Source: Effrenium voratum (Eukaryota; Sar; Dinophyceae; Suessiales; Symbiodiniaceae). From it: a DNA stretch of 64,000 nucleotides. The translations under genes and the position numbers were made by a program. This document shows positions 31,655 through 44,164 of this stretch, piece after piece. Positions within the stretch are counted from its first letter, which is position 1; each line of letters opens with the position of its first letter. The notes beneath the pieces were generated by a model. That model searched no databases. It saw nothing but the letters and a program-made list of their open reading frames with translations, and had not been told where the DNA came from. The stretch spans positions 1 to 64,000 of the forward strand of contig CAUJNA010000181.1 of assembly GCA_963377175.1 (NCBI GenBank), in the 5' to 3' direction.

Positions 31655-34600
31655 ATGTCTGCATTTGGTTGCAGTGGGTGGCAGAAGGGAGTCGGATACA
31701 GTCATGCAGATGTCATGCAGCGATTGGCGTCTGTCAGCAGTGGCGGCTCACCGCCCGTGGTAGCCAGTTGCAATTCGAGTCCCTTTCTCTCACCAAGCAC
31801 AGGCAGTGCCATGACTGATGTCATGGACTATGACATGGAAGTGGCGCCAGTCGAGGACGAATACCTCGCCGCCTTTCAGTCTTGGTTGGAGAAGAGCTGG
31901 CCGTTGTCCCCAGCGAGCGGCTATGTGGAGTGGCTGAAAGAGAAGATCACCGCTGCCAGTCCGAGCCTGGACCACATCCCCTTATGGGATGTCTCCAGCG
32001 ACGTCTCCTGCAGCACGGGCTGGCGCCAGGTCAGTCAGAGCTCACTGCTCTGCAAGGTGGAGATGTATGCCAAGGCGGGATCACGGTCCAAGGGCTGCGG
32101 CATATTACGGCCGCGACTATCAAGTAGCGGTTTGTCACTTGCCATTCACTTGCCTGGGCTGAGTTCGCGCGTGGCCAGCCATTCTCTAATATTCTGCTAG
32201 GGAACGAGTTAGTCTGGACAAACTCAGGGCATATTGAGATATACTGACTATTACTGATTGATTTGTGTCGGAAGCATGTCCAGGACGGCAAGTGGGTGTC
32301 GGACACGGCCATCACACTGTACCCGGACAGCCAGTCAGGACCCTACAAGTACGTGAAGGGCCACCATCGAGCAACAGCTTTGCACGCCGTCTTCATGCAC
32401 AGCCCGGGTCTTATCATTCCTTGGAATTCCTTCGATTTCGTTTTAAATAACGAGGCAGTCCACTGCCAAATGATGTTGCATTCTGCGCGCTAGGTTACTC
32501 GTGTCACTCAGAGCCACCATCCTGGGCTTTGCACTTGGCAGCAACCATACCAACAAAGCTAGAGGCGCGCAATGGCCCAAGTGCGTTCAGACATGTTCAA
32601 AAAGACTTGCATATTGGATTTACATGCACGGTCTAGAGAGAATTAGAGAGATGCGCACGTCTGCACATTGTCTGCACTGCGTGGCGCCAGGCGGGCGTCA
32701 ATCCGCAGCACGCCTGTGCTCAGGGCCTGGCTGACTGCCTGGTGGCAACATTTTCCACGCAGAAGTGGTCCTATGTTGAGCTGCTGTCGCTGTTTCGTGA
32801 CGACGCCAGTCCTCTGAGCCAGATGTCCCTCCAGGACACGTCGGGGCACTGCAGGTGACGGGATGGTGATGGGCACGTGATGGGAGCTCAGGGCTTTTCC
32901 ATTCTTTTGGACAAGGCTCACGAAGAGAGCGAATGTTTCCGTCACAGAGGCACACTGATGCTAGCCAGTTACTTGCCCATACTGGGCCAGTAGTTGTGAT
33001 GCATCGCGATCTCCATGCTTGTTTCATTTTGTTTCATTGCTTGTCCGCTACATGACTGAGCCCTCCCCCCCGCCCCAATATGCCCCAATGGCCACCCCTC
33101 TGGGTGTGTCCATATTCACTCATATATCCAGGCAGTTAGTGAATGTTAGCGGCTTCGACCACCCATTTGGCCACTTCAGAACACTCGCTTAGCACGATCT
33201 CAACAGCTGATTCATGCTATAGGGTATTATGACATGCTGAGTGAGCGCAGGACTTTCAGCAGCTGGTTGCCAAGAAGGCGCCCTCCGCCCACACGAGCGT
33301 CGACTGGAAGCGACTGAAGGAGCTGATGACCCGCGTCGATCCGCCAGTCATCCAGGCCTGGCGGCACACAGTAGGTTTCGATCAAGCCTGATGGTTTGTA
33401 ACGTTTGCTGCCCTATGCGCAAGTGCGCCGCAGGTCCCCCATGGTCCCCCCCTAAAAGCGGGGCTTGGGAGCATTTGGGAGCGGCTTAGGAAAGCTCTTG
33501 CCAGGAAATGTTGACAGATAGCCCGCGGCATGTTGACAGAGAGCCCGCGGCACTCCGAGTACCGGCGTGTGTCTATATGTGTGTCTGCCCCTGACCGAGG
33601 CCCTGAAGGAGTGGCAGGACGCGCACAACGTCAGTCAAGATGTGCTGCCTTTGTCCTTCTGGAGGGACGCCAAGTACATGCTACCGCCAGTCCAGAAGGC
33701 AGCCAGGTCAGTCAGTACAACACCAACTGGCCAGCTGGCCTTTGTGAAGCGGTACTTGGCAGAGCTGGGCAAGAACCGGGTGCACGGTCTGGGCTTAGCA
33801 TGTTTTCGGTGCGTGTGTGTGTGACCTTTTAGCATTTTCCAATGTTGGCATTGCGGCTACGCGCGGCTGTGTTCTCTGGGTGTGTTTCATGCATAGTTGC
33901 GTGTTTCATCTTCTGTTCTCTGGGTGGCTTTCAATTTTTTATTTGCTTCTGTCATTATGCCACGACTGCTTCATGATAGCACCCTAGTAGCAGGTGGGAG
34001 GCCCACTGGTACTTTTCCAAGATTTTCCGGCGAGGTCATAGTGTTGAGGTTATAGTGGTGAGGTTGTGATAGGCCATGTGCCCAGTCAATCCCAGTCATG
34101 TTTTTCAAGATTTCCACACATTCTCACACGCCCAGGCCCGCCAGTCCAAGAAGCCCAACAGCTCAGCCAGTGCCAGCGCAGAAGCTGCCAGTCAAGCGGG
34201 GGGAGCTGTGCAGGAGTCGCAGAGGCTTGAGTGGTACACGTTGTCCCAGCGCTTCGCCAGTCATATGGAGCTGCGCGAGGTGAGGGACTGCGACGAGCGT
34301 GAGCGGTCTGTCCTCCTGGAGGCGTTTGCTGCTGGCACCTTGGACAAGCAAGTCATGGGTCAAGCGTCTGCCCTCCAGTGGCACCCACTGCAGAAGCTGC
34401 GCCAGGGCGAGCCCCGTCTGCACCTGCGTGCCATTGTTCTGTTGAGATTCTGTTGAGGGTTGCGTCATATTACATGTTATGGGTAGGCAGGGGCGTGTGT
34501 AGGCAGGCCTGCCTGTTTCCGACGGAAGGACCACGCGGCAAAGGCAGCTGCTGCAGCCGAGACCGCCCGCCAGTCAGCGGCAGCCGCAAAGCAGGCGGCC

Positions 34601-35275
34601 CTGGAGTCAGTGAGGGCTCTGGAGGCATCCGAGGCGAGCGAGGCAGATCTCGGGGAATCCATGGGCAAGGTCTTCGTGGCTGCGGCGCGGTGCTGGCACG
34701 CGGAGGCCATTGCGACAGTCCGCACACTGCTCAACCAGGCGAAGAGCGTCAGTCAGGCCGGGGAAGTCGCCAGGAAAGCACGCATCGAGGGAATCGGGGC
34801 AAAGAGCATGGTCTACGAGTCAGGCATCAAGGACGCCATTCTGCCCGGCAGTTTCTTGTCCACGCTGCGTACATTTTCCGTAGCCCAAGTGGTTGACCTG
34901 AACCTGCTCTTCGACTGTACTGACCGCGTGGACATCTCCGCAGCATTGCCCCCGCTCGTGCAGGCCGCCGTCGCCAGTCACCACGAGGCCTTGGACCTCG
35001 TGACCTTCGTCCTGCTCCCCGCCAGTCCGGACCTGTCCCTGCCTCTCCAAGTCCTGATCGGCAAGGCTTGCCTGGAGAAGGGGCTCACCATGCGGCAGAT
35101 GACCGTCAGTCTGAAGTCGGCCTGCTCACGGCTTGCCAAGGTGAAAGCCTTGACCCTGACAGTCATTGGCAGTGTCTTCGAGAGTGAGGGCATGGACGCC
35201 AGTCTGATCCGCAGCAGGGTGGCCGCCAGTGAGCCTTTCCAGTCACTGCTTTTGGCCACCCGGCCGGATTTATGA
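31655..35275 (+). CDS. Multi-exon gene, unknown function (about 650 aa)
   Basis: Exons by eye: 31655-32029 (ATG in GGCATGTCTGC; donor CAG|GTCAGT), 32284-32352, 32691-32854, 33251-33370 (donor |GTAGGT), 33600-33779 (donor |GTGCAC), 34136-~34435, and 34529-35275 ending CTATG-free in …LLLATRPDL and TGA at 35273. Most borders are phase 0. Exon 1 has an acidic middle (DVMDYDMEVAPVEDEYLAAF). Exon 5 reads WRDAKYMLPPVQKAARSV. The last exon starts with an Ala-rich coiled-coil-like stretch (HAAKAAAAAETARQSAAAAK) and continues as a helical domain (ALPPLVQAAVASHHEALDLV). No domain recognised. CAGTC occurs nine times in the last exon. The 32854/33251 junction is out of phase as drawn, so one border there is wrong. 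Confidence 0.55.
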
Positions 35276-35693
35276 TGAATTTATGGAATCAGGATCCAAC
35301 TCCCGTCGTGCGTTGACAAGTGATAACATGTCACTTCATTGTAATATGTGTTGACGATGTGTTGGCGAAGGGTTGACGCAATGTTGGCACACATGGATTG
35401 GATTTGAACATGTGCAGCTGGGTGGGACAGAATCGGACAAAGCAACGGGGCGGCTTCATATATGCGGAATGACGCGGACTCTCAGTGGCCACTGTTCGGA
35501 ATTTGTTCGAGTCCTGCGACAATCTGCGACATCTGTCGATTTCTGTTTGGGTCGGCCCGGTTTATCATGGATCGTCATGGATCACCCCAGAGGGGTGCTC
35601 AGGCATGAAACGATGTTGATGCGATAACCCCATCGCAATGTTAATCTGTGTCCTCAAGCCCGATTTGTTTTCGCACGCTCCCCTGCACTTCAG

Positions 35694-36798
35694 GCAGAGA
35701 CAGAGGCAGACTTCAGTGCAGCTGAGCAGGCTGCCTTGCCCAGGGGCACCAATGGACACCTCCTGTGGGCTCGCCAGTTCCCAGGTGCATTTTGGCCAGC
35801 CGTTCTCCGTCAGTTGGGGGCATGGCCGATGAAGCCAGGAGATTGCATCCAGGAGCTGGAGTGTTCTCCCTCTTTGGGCCGTGTGTGCTTGCCGACAATT
35901 GCAAGCGATCCAGATCAAATCAAGTGGATGGGCCTGCACACGTTCGAGTCGCCGGCCAAGCGCAAGCATATTCTCGACGGCCTCAGCAAGTTGTGGCAGG
36001 AGGAAGTTGCGTCCGTGCAAAAGAGAAGGCTGCAGGCATGCGCCAGTGAGACCGAGGGGCAGCTGTGCAGCCTGCCTGAAGTTTCTGTGTATTTCTGCAC
36101 GCTTTTCCTTAACTCACTACTTCAACTATCACACTGGCATTCGTGTAACACACTGTTCACGTTGTGTACATATGTGATATCATGTGATCATATGTGTACA
36201 TTTTCTTTTTCCGGGGCCTGCCTATGGTGCCTATGGAGTTGGAGCTGGCGAAGGTGGGCTTCGTGCCAAAAACGGGGTCTGCCGAATCCGTCAGTCTGTT
36301 GCCCGAGACGCAGATTTGGTACGACCGCATGTGGGCTAGTGCCGGCAGTCGCCTTCTGCTGCTCGAGCGGGAGCATCTCGACGGAGACAAGCTGCGCATC
36401 TGCTCACCTTCAGACCCCCTGGAGATGGCCGCGCCAGTCAATGCCAGCCGGCTGCCGTCAGCCTCCGTCGTGGACAAGCTCCCGCCGCTGCTGAAGTTGG
36501 CTTGGCAGTGCGAGGAGCACAGCGTCAGGGCCTCAGACCTCAGGCTGAGCTCGCTGCGGACAGCGGAGACATGCGGAGACACATGCAGACTGTTGGAGCG
36601 TTTTGGTATGTTTTGGTACGTTTTGGCGCGTTCACTGAGGGGTGATGCTTGGATGGTTTTGTCATGTTTTGCCACACCGATGGAAGTTAGAGCTGAGCGC
36701 AAATTATGACAAGCCACAGATAGCCACAGGCCACGCGCAAGCAACACAACCACCACAACATACCACAACATACCACAACCACAACAACCACAACAACC

Positions 36799-36879
<81 letters not shown>

Positions 36880-38734
36880 CCAGCAGCAGCAGCAGCACCA
36901 CCACCACCACCACCACCACCACCACCACCACAACAACAGCAACAACCACACATTTGACTGGACCTTCATGGACCTTCTACCCTCGGGCCAGTCACTGCAT
37001 GCCATTGCGCTCTTCCTCAGGTGTGCTTGCTGCGCTCGGCAGTCCACCCGCAGCGCTGTGGTGTGTTCCCAGCTGTCGACTTGAAGAAGGGAGACGCTCG
37101 GCTGCTCTCTGCGGCCCGTGTTCCTGCTTGTCCACTCACATCGCGTTATGGTAGAGGCATGTAGAATCATGTAGAGGCCCCGCCTTGACACATCTTGACA
37201 ATTCTTGGCATATTTGGACAGTATCTCTGACAGTCGTAGCTGGCACATCATGGCCGCACGCAGTCCTGCTCAGAACAACATGGAACACACGCTCAGTAGT
37301 TTGCCTTCGCCAGGATGTCATCCTGGAGCTTGACTTCGACTTCCGGCTGCTATCCGATGTTGACCGCAAGGCGCCCCTGTTCCTGGTGAATGTCTTGAAG
37401 CCGTCCCAGGAGCGGGTGACACACCGGTGGGCAGCGCCAGTCACGGGAGTCAGTCACTGGGTCCACTGGCTGGACGAGACAACGCCAGGCCCCACGCATC
37501 AGATGCACCTGGCGACAGTCCACGTCTTTGCAAGGGGGCAGTCTCGGCCGTCAGTCCAGCTGTTGTGGCGGCCTTTTCCTGCGAGATAGCAGCCCTAGTC
37601 AAGCTGGACAGTCCCTCGCCGTCGCCCGCAGAGCCCAAGCTGAACAGTCCCTCGCCGTCGCCCGCAGAGCCCAAACTGGACAGTCTGTGTCTCTTGCCTT
37701 CGCCCACACAGACCACCCTGCCGGTCGACGATCTGCCGTCCCCGCCAGAGCCTGCGCTGAAGCGGCAGAAGGTCAAGTCAGAGCTAGCGGCGGAGGAGCC
37801 AGCCTGGCCAGTGGTGAGTGCAGCTGAGGGGGCCGCCAGTTCGGAGGAAGGACAGCAGCAGTTGGTCAGGAGCGAGGTGAATACCACCGAAGATGGAAAC
37901 TTCCAGTTTTACTGTCAGGGTGGCATGCTGCAGGTCAGGGCCTTGGGAACCAGGCGTCGGATTCCTGGCGGGACAGTCATATGGGCATCCAGCCGCGGTG
38001 TGCTCAAGGACAGCGCGCAGCCAGTCGAGCCCTCTGACACGGGTCTTGAGCCGCTGGCATGGGCTCCCGGCAGTCGAACGAAAGTCTTCTTCATCCAGAA
38101 GACCAAGCCCAGTGAGGAGGACGCTGAGCCGGAGCTGTGGCCAGTCGGAGAGTTGGTGAAGCAGGGTGTCGTGAAGGCCATCCACGGGATGCAGGGCGAG
38201 GGGGAGCTGACTGCCAAGAATCTCAGCCGTCGCAAGTCCAAGCTCGTGTGGTGCTGGCAGCCAGCCGACAGTGCCGACAGTGCCAAGAGCGCCAGCGATG
38301 CCGACAGTGCCGACAGTGCCTTCGCCGCCTACTACGAGGAGAAGCCAGCTTGTGTGAAGGACGCGTTTGCACTTTGGCAGCATTTGGCAGCGCTTGATGG
38401 CATCTGGGTTTGCATTTCCTGTAGCAGAGCCATGCAGAATCATGCAGAGCCTCCTTGCCCAGTCAGCACCTAGCGCATCATGTTACATCCACTCAGCAGT
38501 TCTATTGACGTTGCATTCCCGTTGCATTCCCGCCCACTCGCACAGTCCAGCCCAGTCCACCCAACTATAGACTTGTGCCAGGTGACCGAGCTCGATGGCA
38601 AGAAGCGATTGAAACCATGCGCAGTCGCGCTCTACACGACGAAGTCCTTGACCATCAACAAAGGTCAGTCCAGCATGGTGCTCGGGGCAAGTGGGGAAAA
38701 TGCCGAAGAAGACGACGCGAAGGACGTGGACTGA
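35694..38734 (+). CDS. Multi-exon gene; first exon possibly PWWP-like
   Basis: Exon 35694-36080 (acceptor CCCTGCACTTCAG, donor GAA|GTTTCT) contains HLLWARQFPGAFWPAVL, then DPDQIKWMGLHTFESPAKRK. The order 'L-W-A-R ... W-P-A-V ... W-x-x-L-x-x-F' resembles a PWWP domain, a chromatin reader fold; this is a weak, by-eye match. Later exons: 36239-36605 (donor GTATGT), about 37021-37149, 37314-~38353 and 38582-38734 (…KSLTINKGQSSMVLGASGEN…DAKDVD, TGA). The long exon holds the repeat DSPSPSPAEPKL, the basic segment ALKRQKVK and an ADSADSA repeat. The frame appears to shift between about 37530 and 37600, from mod 0 to mod 2, which needs an unseen intron or is a real lesion. No start codon is certain. 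Confidence 0.5.
36778..36950 (+). repeat. CAA/CAG/CAC trinucleotide microsatellite
   Basis: Runs of ACA/CAA, then CAGCAGCAG, then CCACCACCA, all in one block inside a probable intron of the PWWP-like gene. It opens long low-complexity frames on both strands; none is supported as coding. Confidence 0.95.
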
Positions 38735-39390
38735 GGCAGCATGAGGCAGCCGGCATCAGCCGGCCTCCGCATATCTCCGCATGCCTCCGCTCCAGCTATG
38801 TTGACTTGCGGGTTCAGTTTGTTGGCCAGCTTGGTGCGTGCGCTCGCGCCAGTCAGTCCAATGTAATACTGGGGGCCTGCTGGCAGAGGTGCCAAAATAA
38901 GACTTCCAGATATTTCCAGACGCTTGGCCATTCATGACATGCTACTCATGGTGTATCATGGTATTCCGGATTCCAGGCTTTGCTGTTCTTATGATGTTCT
39001 TATTATTTCTTATTCGTTCCTCCAGCGAACCCATGCGCGCCCGAAGAAATCCAACACGCAAAGCGCATTTTGTGGCGATTTCTGGAAGTGGGCTGAAGCA
39101 CTCCAGTATACGCCAGTGCTTCAGGCTGGCATATGATTCTTTTGTGTGTGACATTGTGTGACTGTGGGCGTAAGTCCTATTCAGTCCTGGCGTGTGGCAT
39201 GTCAAAGGAGTGCCGCGTAATAGCCAGTCAATGCCAGTCATGTTGGGCATTACTGAATATTGCATTATTTGCATGAGTATTGCTATGAGTGGCTGAGTAT
39301 TGCTGAGCAGTCGTGAATAGTCGTGAGCTGTCGCTGATTGTCGCTGGCTCCAAGGGGGACAGGTGCCGTTCTTGATATTTCTTGATCATC
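38735..39390 (+). other. Spacer with two candidate exons
   Basis: Candidate exon at about 38785-38895 (YVDLRVQFVGQLGACARASQ then SNVILGACWQRC) and candidate exon at about 39026-39136 (RTHARPKKSNTQSAFCGDFW then KWAEALQYTPVLQAG, TGA at 39134). Both carry CAGTC or a near-CAGTC word. Gene membership unclear; they may be the 5' part of the next gene. Confidence 0.35.
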
Positions 39391-39636
39391 ATGGTGCTGT
39401 CGTGCCTTGCGCGGGGGCGCAAGCGCGCCGAGCCGGAGGGGCAGGTCCGGGGCAGTCAGTCCATAGGTCAGTCCGGGGCGATGTCGCGCAGCTCTGCAGC
39501 CAAGTGGTGGCAGTCCATGGCCCCCAACAAGCGGCTTCTCAGCAAAATGCCCGAGCCGCATGTGGCGCAGCCGCTGGTGGTCAAGCAGCCGGCCGTGGTC
39601 ACCCGCCCCTCCAAGGCCACACGATCCAACAAATGA
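39391..39636 (+). CDS. Small basic Ser-rich protein or exon (81 aa)
   Basis: ATG in GATCATCATGGTGC, open to TGA at 39634. Reads MVLSCLARGRKRAEPEGQVR, then SSAAKWWQSMAPNKRLLSKM and ends VTRPSKATRSNK. Very basic. The stop overlaps an ATG (AAATGACC), and an alternative frame reads MTKAEFRQRL directly before a strong donor CTG|GTAAGA at 39663. Thus either this is a short gene, or the other frame is the first exon of the methyltransferase-like gene that follows. Confidence 0.45.
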   Translation: MVLSCLARGRKRAEPEGQVRGSQSIGQSGAMSRSSAAKWWQSMAPNKRLLSKMPEPHVAQPLVVKQPAVVTRPSKATRSNK

Positions 39637-40017
39637 CCAAGGCCGAGTTTCGGCAAAGACTGGTAAGATCTGGTAGTAGAGGGGTGATGTATGTTGAAGC
39701 GGTGGTAGGTTGATTGAAGTTCTGAGTTTTCCTGAGTGTTGGCTTTCAGCCATTTTCAACATTTTTCAACATAGATATTCCAGATGTTTCATGCGCGCAA
39801 TGCAGCATTCGCCATGCCACCCGCACATGGCCACACCAGCCGTACCCACCAGCCGTTTTGGAGCGTTTTGGATATGTTTACTATTGTTTCCATATTGTTT
39901 CCGGAATCTTGGCTCTGAGTATCTTTGAGTGACGCAGGTTCAGGTCCGGCTCAGGCTCACACATGCTCACATCAATTCACATCATGTTCGCGCCCGTGCT
40001 TTGCAAGGAGCTAAAGA

Positions 40018-41643
40018 TGAAGCCGGGTCGTGCGGCGCCGGCAGTCATCCTCAAGACCGGTGGATGAGAAGCTACGCCAGTCCCGCCAGTCCCACCAGTC
40101 CGGCGTGTTCCTCGATCTCTTTTGCGGGACTGGGCGCGTGGGCGCTGCTGCCGCCAGTCTGGGTGTCATCAGTCACAGCCTGGACATTGTCCGGGGGTAC
40201 GACCTCACAGACCCAGACCTGTCGTCAGTCATCTGCCAGTTCATTTTGGACGGGCACGCGCGGCTAGCCTGCAATTATAGCCAGATTGCAAACTCTGGAA
40301 CCGCTGTGGTCTTGCATTTGCAACCAAGTGCCACTCGGCAGTTTCGATGTTTGATTCATGTTGGTTTCATTTTGGCTCCATCATGCCCCAGTGTCCATCT
40401 CGGACGATGTTTGCTGCGCCTGCTTCGAGTACTCAACTTTGTTGAGATGGGTTGATTGAGTTATGCTGAGTTGTGTTCTGAGTCAGCTAGCACAAGTTTG
40501 CTGTAGACATGCTGTGGATTGCGGGCACATTTTCAATTCTTTTTGAAGTCAGCTTGAGTGTCGGAAGATTATCGGAGCTTGTCCGGCCGAGGTCCGGCCT
40601 GATGATGGCGCCGCCGTGCTCGACATTCAGCCGGGCTAGACGAGGTCGCCGCGGGAAGGGCTCAAAGCGAGGCTGGCCGCGGGCAGTCCGGACATCGACT
40701 CATCCTTGGGGGCTTCCCGCCCGCGACCTCACAAAGAAGGACACCGCGTGTCGGAATCGCATCGGCTGTTTGTTGGAAAGTCGGAGCATGACTACGGAAA
40801 GAGAAGCACGAGAGATCACGAGAGTATGTGTTTGTGTTGTTTTTGCACAGCACTGTGTCTGCTGCCTGGCCGCAGGAGCACGAGGCCGTTTTGAACGGCA
40901 ACGCCTGCCTGAAGTTCTGCATTCGCGTGATACAGTGCGCGCGGCGCCGGGCTGTACGCGCTGGCCTTGAGCAACCAAAGCTATCGCTGATGTGGTCTGT
41001 CGCCGAGCTCCTCCAGGACAGCCCGGGCGGGCTCCACCAAACCTGCTGTTTGTAAGCCCGGCATGTGTTCAGCAATGTCCAGCACGTTCGCTGTTGTTAA
41101 GTTGTGATTACATGTTATTACCATGTTTTTCCATTTGCATCTTGCCACCTCTCGGCACCTTCGCGAGATCGTTGCGTGATGTTGCGTATATTGATCGATA
41201 TATACTTTTATATCGATGTTAGTCGTGAGCAGCGTATTTTGTCGTAACCTGGCGCGCTATGTATGATGCTGAATGAGTCGCTGAGTAGATCTGGGTTCTG
41301 TGTCGCATCGTTTGACGGTTCTGCTGAGGAGATGCAGGCCCTACCCCCAGCAGTTGGCTATCAGGACAAGGTCATCACCATGTGCGTGTTTGGCGCGCCC
41401 CATGTGAAGCCGACGCGCCTGGCTCTCTGGGCAGTCGATTCGGGCGTATGCGACCGCATCTTCTCCAAGCGACAGTGCCATCCAGTCAGACAGGCCAAAC
41501 GCCAGAGGACTGTGTGCCAGTTCTCTGGCCAGGAGCACCATGTGCTGAGCGGCCTAGCCGCCGGTGGGAGAGGCTTCAGGACCCGATCCGCGCAGGAGTA
41601 CCCAGTTGCGCTGGCAGAAAGCCTTGCACGGACTCTCTGCTGA
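40018..41643 (+). CDS. Methyltransferase-like protein split into about four exons
   Basis: Exon A (to ~40257) contains GVFLDLFCGTGRVGAAAASL, then HSLDIVRGYDLTDPDLSSVI. LDLFCGTG is a SAM-binding motif I of Rossmann methyltransferases, and the D after it is the usual ribose-binding acid. Exon B (~40581-40747) contains GLMMAPPCSTFSRARRG, resembling the catalytic Pro-Cys motif IV of cytosine-5 methyltransferases, and then HPWGLPARDLTKKD. Exon C (40876-41051; donor TTT|GTAAGC) contains NGNACLKFCIRVIQCARR. Exon D (~41365-41643, TGA) contains MCVFGAPHVKPTRLALW and ends QEYPVALAESLARTLC. I recall related proteins associated with reverse transcriptases in dinoflagellate genomes (memory, unverified); no reverse transcriptase is visible here. 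Activity and substrate are unknown. The exon A donor is not GT as drawn and may be GC. Confidence 0.6.
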
Positions 41644-42612
41644 TCTCTGCTGAGTCTCCCGGCCAGTCCTCCTACACACTCATGATATATATATATATAT
41701 ATGTATACATATTGTATACATAAATATGGGCACACACGTGCACACGGGTATTAGAAAATAGTTGGGAGACAGCAGTTGCACAATGTTGCGAGCACACTCA
41801 GAGAAACGGAGTGCGAGAGAGGGGGAAAACTGCACAGGCCAGCGTTAGCCAGGATGCGTGCGTATGCGCGCACACACAATCGCACGCACTCACACCCTCA
41901 CGCGCCACATAGATCCACATAGCACAGGGGCGTTGCGTGATGGTGTGTGTCTAGCCGTGTGTGGGATTGTGCGTGTGCATATGTGTTCATGGCAGTCCCC
42001 AGGCGTCCTTGTTCATTTGGCAATATTCGGCAGGTGTTTGTACGGTGTTTGTTGCGAGGGGGAAGGACGACGTAGGACGACTGCCTGCTATGGGATTACA
42101 TGATGATTACATGGGATTACTACGGGCAGCATCATGCAGCATCTATTTAATTTTGTTCATTTTTTGTTCACACTTTCCTGTTGTCTCGCGCCTGTCTTAG
42201 GGAGCCCACTCTTGTTGGGATGTGTTTGAACAGGAAAGGAGGACCATGGAGGACCCACGAAGAAGGCATTTTTGCACCCGCATTTCAATCTCATTTCATG
42301 TCATTTCCTTTTTTGAAAGAGACTAGTTATGACATAGTTATGACCAGTTTCCTTGAGGGGAGAAGACTATAGAAGACTTGCACGTGGATTTCTGAAGCAA
42401 GAATTGATGACGTATGATGACGTGCTGATGACAGTTGGCAAGATTGTCCACGTGTTTCACCCTGTGCTTTTCCGTAATTTTCCAGGACTTCCTGAATCTT
42501 TCTGAGGCTTCTAGAATTCTCTGGGATGTTATGAAATGTTCGGAGCGGTTCGGGGCGTTGATGGAGCACATATGTAGCATTATGTAGCTGTCCATGTCTT
42601 GCGCCTTTGTTT
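41644..42612. other. Intergenic spacer
   Basis: No supported gene. (TA)n lies at 41683-41702. Doubled words are common, e.g. CTATGGGATTACATGATGATTACATGGGATTAC near 42089. Frames on both strands are unconvincing. Confidence 0.5.
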
Positions 42613-42780
42613 GCACACGTGCGTGGAGGAGTGGCCGCTTCCATCCGCCACCACATTGCCGCGCTGCACAGCCGCTGAGGTCATGCCGAGGTCAGTCCCC
42701 CAGGCCTGGTGGGAGACTGGCGCACACGATGTGCGCACGGGGCGCACTCCACGTGTGCTGCGTTCGACAATATTAGACAG
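42613..42780 (+). CDS. Candidate exon
   Basis: The frame VEEWPLPSATTLPRCTAAEV, then MPRSVPQAWWETGAHDVRTG, is protein-like and carries a CAGTC. Borders are not resolved. A further frame at 43070-43151 (IMAAICALTVRREAKRWLRV, TGA) could be a terminal exon of the same gene. Confidence 0.35.
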
Positions 42781-43599
42781 ACCTGAGTTGCAAGCCAGGC
42801 CATGCCGTTGCAAGATGTTGCAAGCGCCAGTCAAGATCCAGCTGCCCCTTCACTCGTGTTTTGCGGGCCGGAGGCAAGAAGAGGCTGGGCAGGGCTGGGC
42901 GATGCTGGGCGTCTGGATGTCTCTGGGCATCTCTCGGCATCTCTAGGCGCTTCGGCTGCCACATCATTTCAGCGTTGTTTCGCAGCATGTCGTGCATGGT
43001 GGGCTCTTGGGCCACAGTCATTTTTATGTCATGTTTGCGCTCAACGGAATCTCTGCAAATCTCAACAGCTATCATGGCTGCCATTTGCGCCCTCACTGTG
43101 CGTCGTGAGGCCAAGCGGTGGCTGCGTGTGGCCGCGGCTGAGCGATGCTGAATGATGCTGAGCCCGGCAGTCCATATCTAGGTCATGTCCAGTCACACAC
43201 GCCGCCCAGCCACGTCCAGGCTGCAGCGGCGCATCATGGCGCATCGGTAATTCCTCGCCAAATATTTAGTGGGCCAGTTGCGCTAGCATGCACTAGCTCA
43301 GCATAGCTCAGCATCTCCCGTGGGTATGTGTGGATTACAGCTGGCACGCTGGTGCATGACGGTGTAATATGTTCAAAAGAAGTTTAGAAGGAACTTCCGT
43401 GTTACGGCAACTAATTGAAAGCTAGCTCTCTGAGACAAATGACAAGAGAAGGAATAAGCCCGCGAGAAATGCGCGCGCGTGTGGCAGGGGAATAGAAAGT
43501 CGCAAAAAGCGTGGCCCTGTGCGTGAATCGGCATTTTCGAAGATGAGAAAGTCGCAAAAAGCGTGGCCCTGTGCGCGAATCGGCGTCTCTGGAGATGCG

Positions 43600-44160
43600 A
43601 AAGCTAGCCTGTCCGCGGAGTCTGGTCGGAGCGGTCTCGGAGCGGGCTCGGAGCATCTCGGAGCGGGCTCGGAGCGGGATCAGAGCGGGCTCAGAGCGGG
43701 GTCGGCGCCGGGCCCATTGGCACGGCGACGCAGAGGTTTCGCAAGGTTTAAATTGCGTGGCAGGCGCAGCATTCTGGTGAGGTCGGGTGCAGATTTCGTG
43801 GCAGGCGCAGCACTTTCACAAGGTCATGTACAGATTTCGTGGCAGGCGCAGCATTTTGGCAAGGTCGGGCGCAGATTTCGTGGCAGGCGCAGCACTTTCG
43901 TAAGGTCAAGTGCCAAATTCGTGGCAGGCGCAAGGTCAACTTTCGCAGCCGGGGCTTGAAAATCGCAACTTTTATGAAGTCAACTTTCGCAGCTGGGGCT
44001 CCAAAATCGCAACTAATAAGTACGAAAGTAGTACGTGAAGTCCACTTTCGCATCTGGGGCTTGAAAATCGCAACTTTTAAGTCCGAAAGTAGTACGCTCC
44101 ACTTTCGCAGCCGGGGCTCGAAAATCGCAACTTTTAAGTCCGAAAGTAGATCGAAAGTAG
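43600..44160 (+). repeat. Cluster of short tandem repeats
   Basis: Three successive types: GGAGCGGGCTC-type words at 43635-43710; a ~41-bp unit (GCAGATTTCGTGGCAGGCGCAGCA, then TTTGGCAAGGTCGGGC) at 43760-43935; and CTTTCGCAGCCGGGGCTTGA, then AAATCGCAACTTTTAAGTCC units at 43938-44155. An open frame through the first two is a repeat artefact. Confidence 0.88.
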
Positions 44161-44164
44161 TACG

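Noticed and set aside
36157..37251. 364-codon minus-strand frame with a long poly-Cys run
   Set aside because: It reads the CAA/CAC microsatellite backwards and overlaps + strand exons; no protein-like segments of its own.
43519..43959. 146-codon frame with GAGSE-type repeats
   Set aside because: Low-complexity translation of short tandem repeats; the next unit type breaks it.
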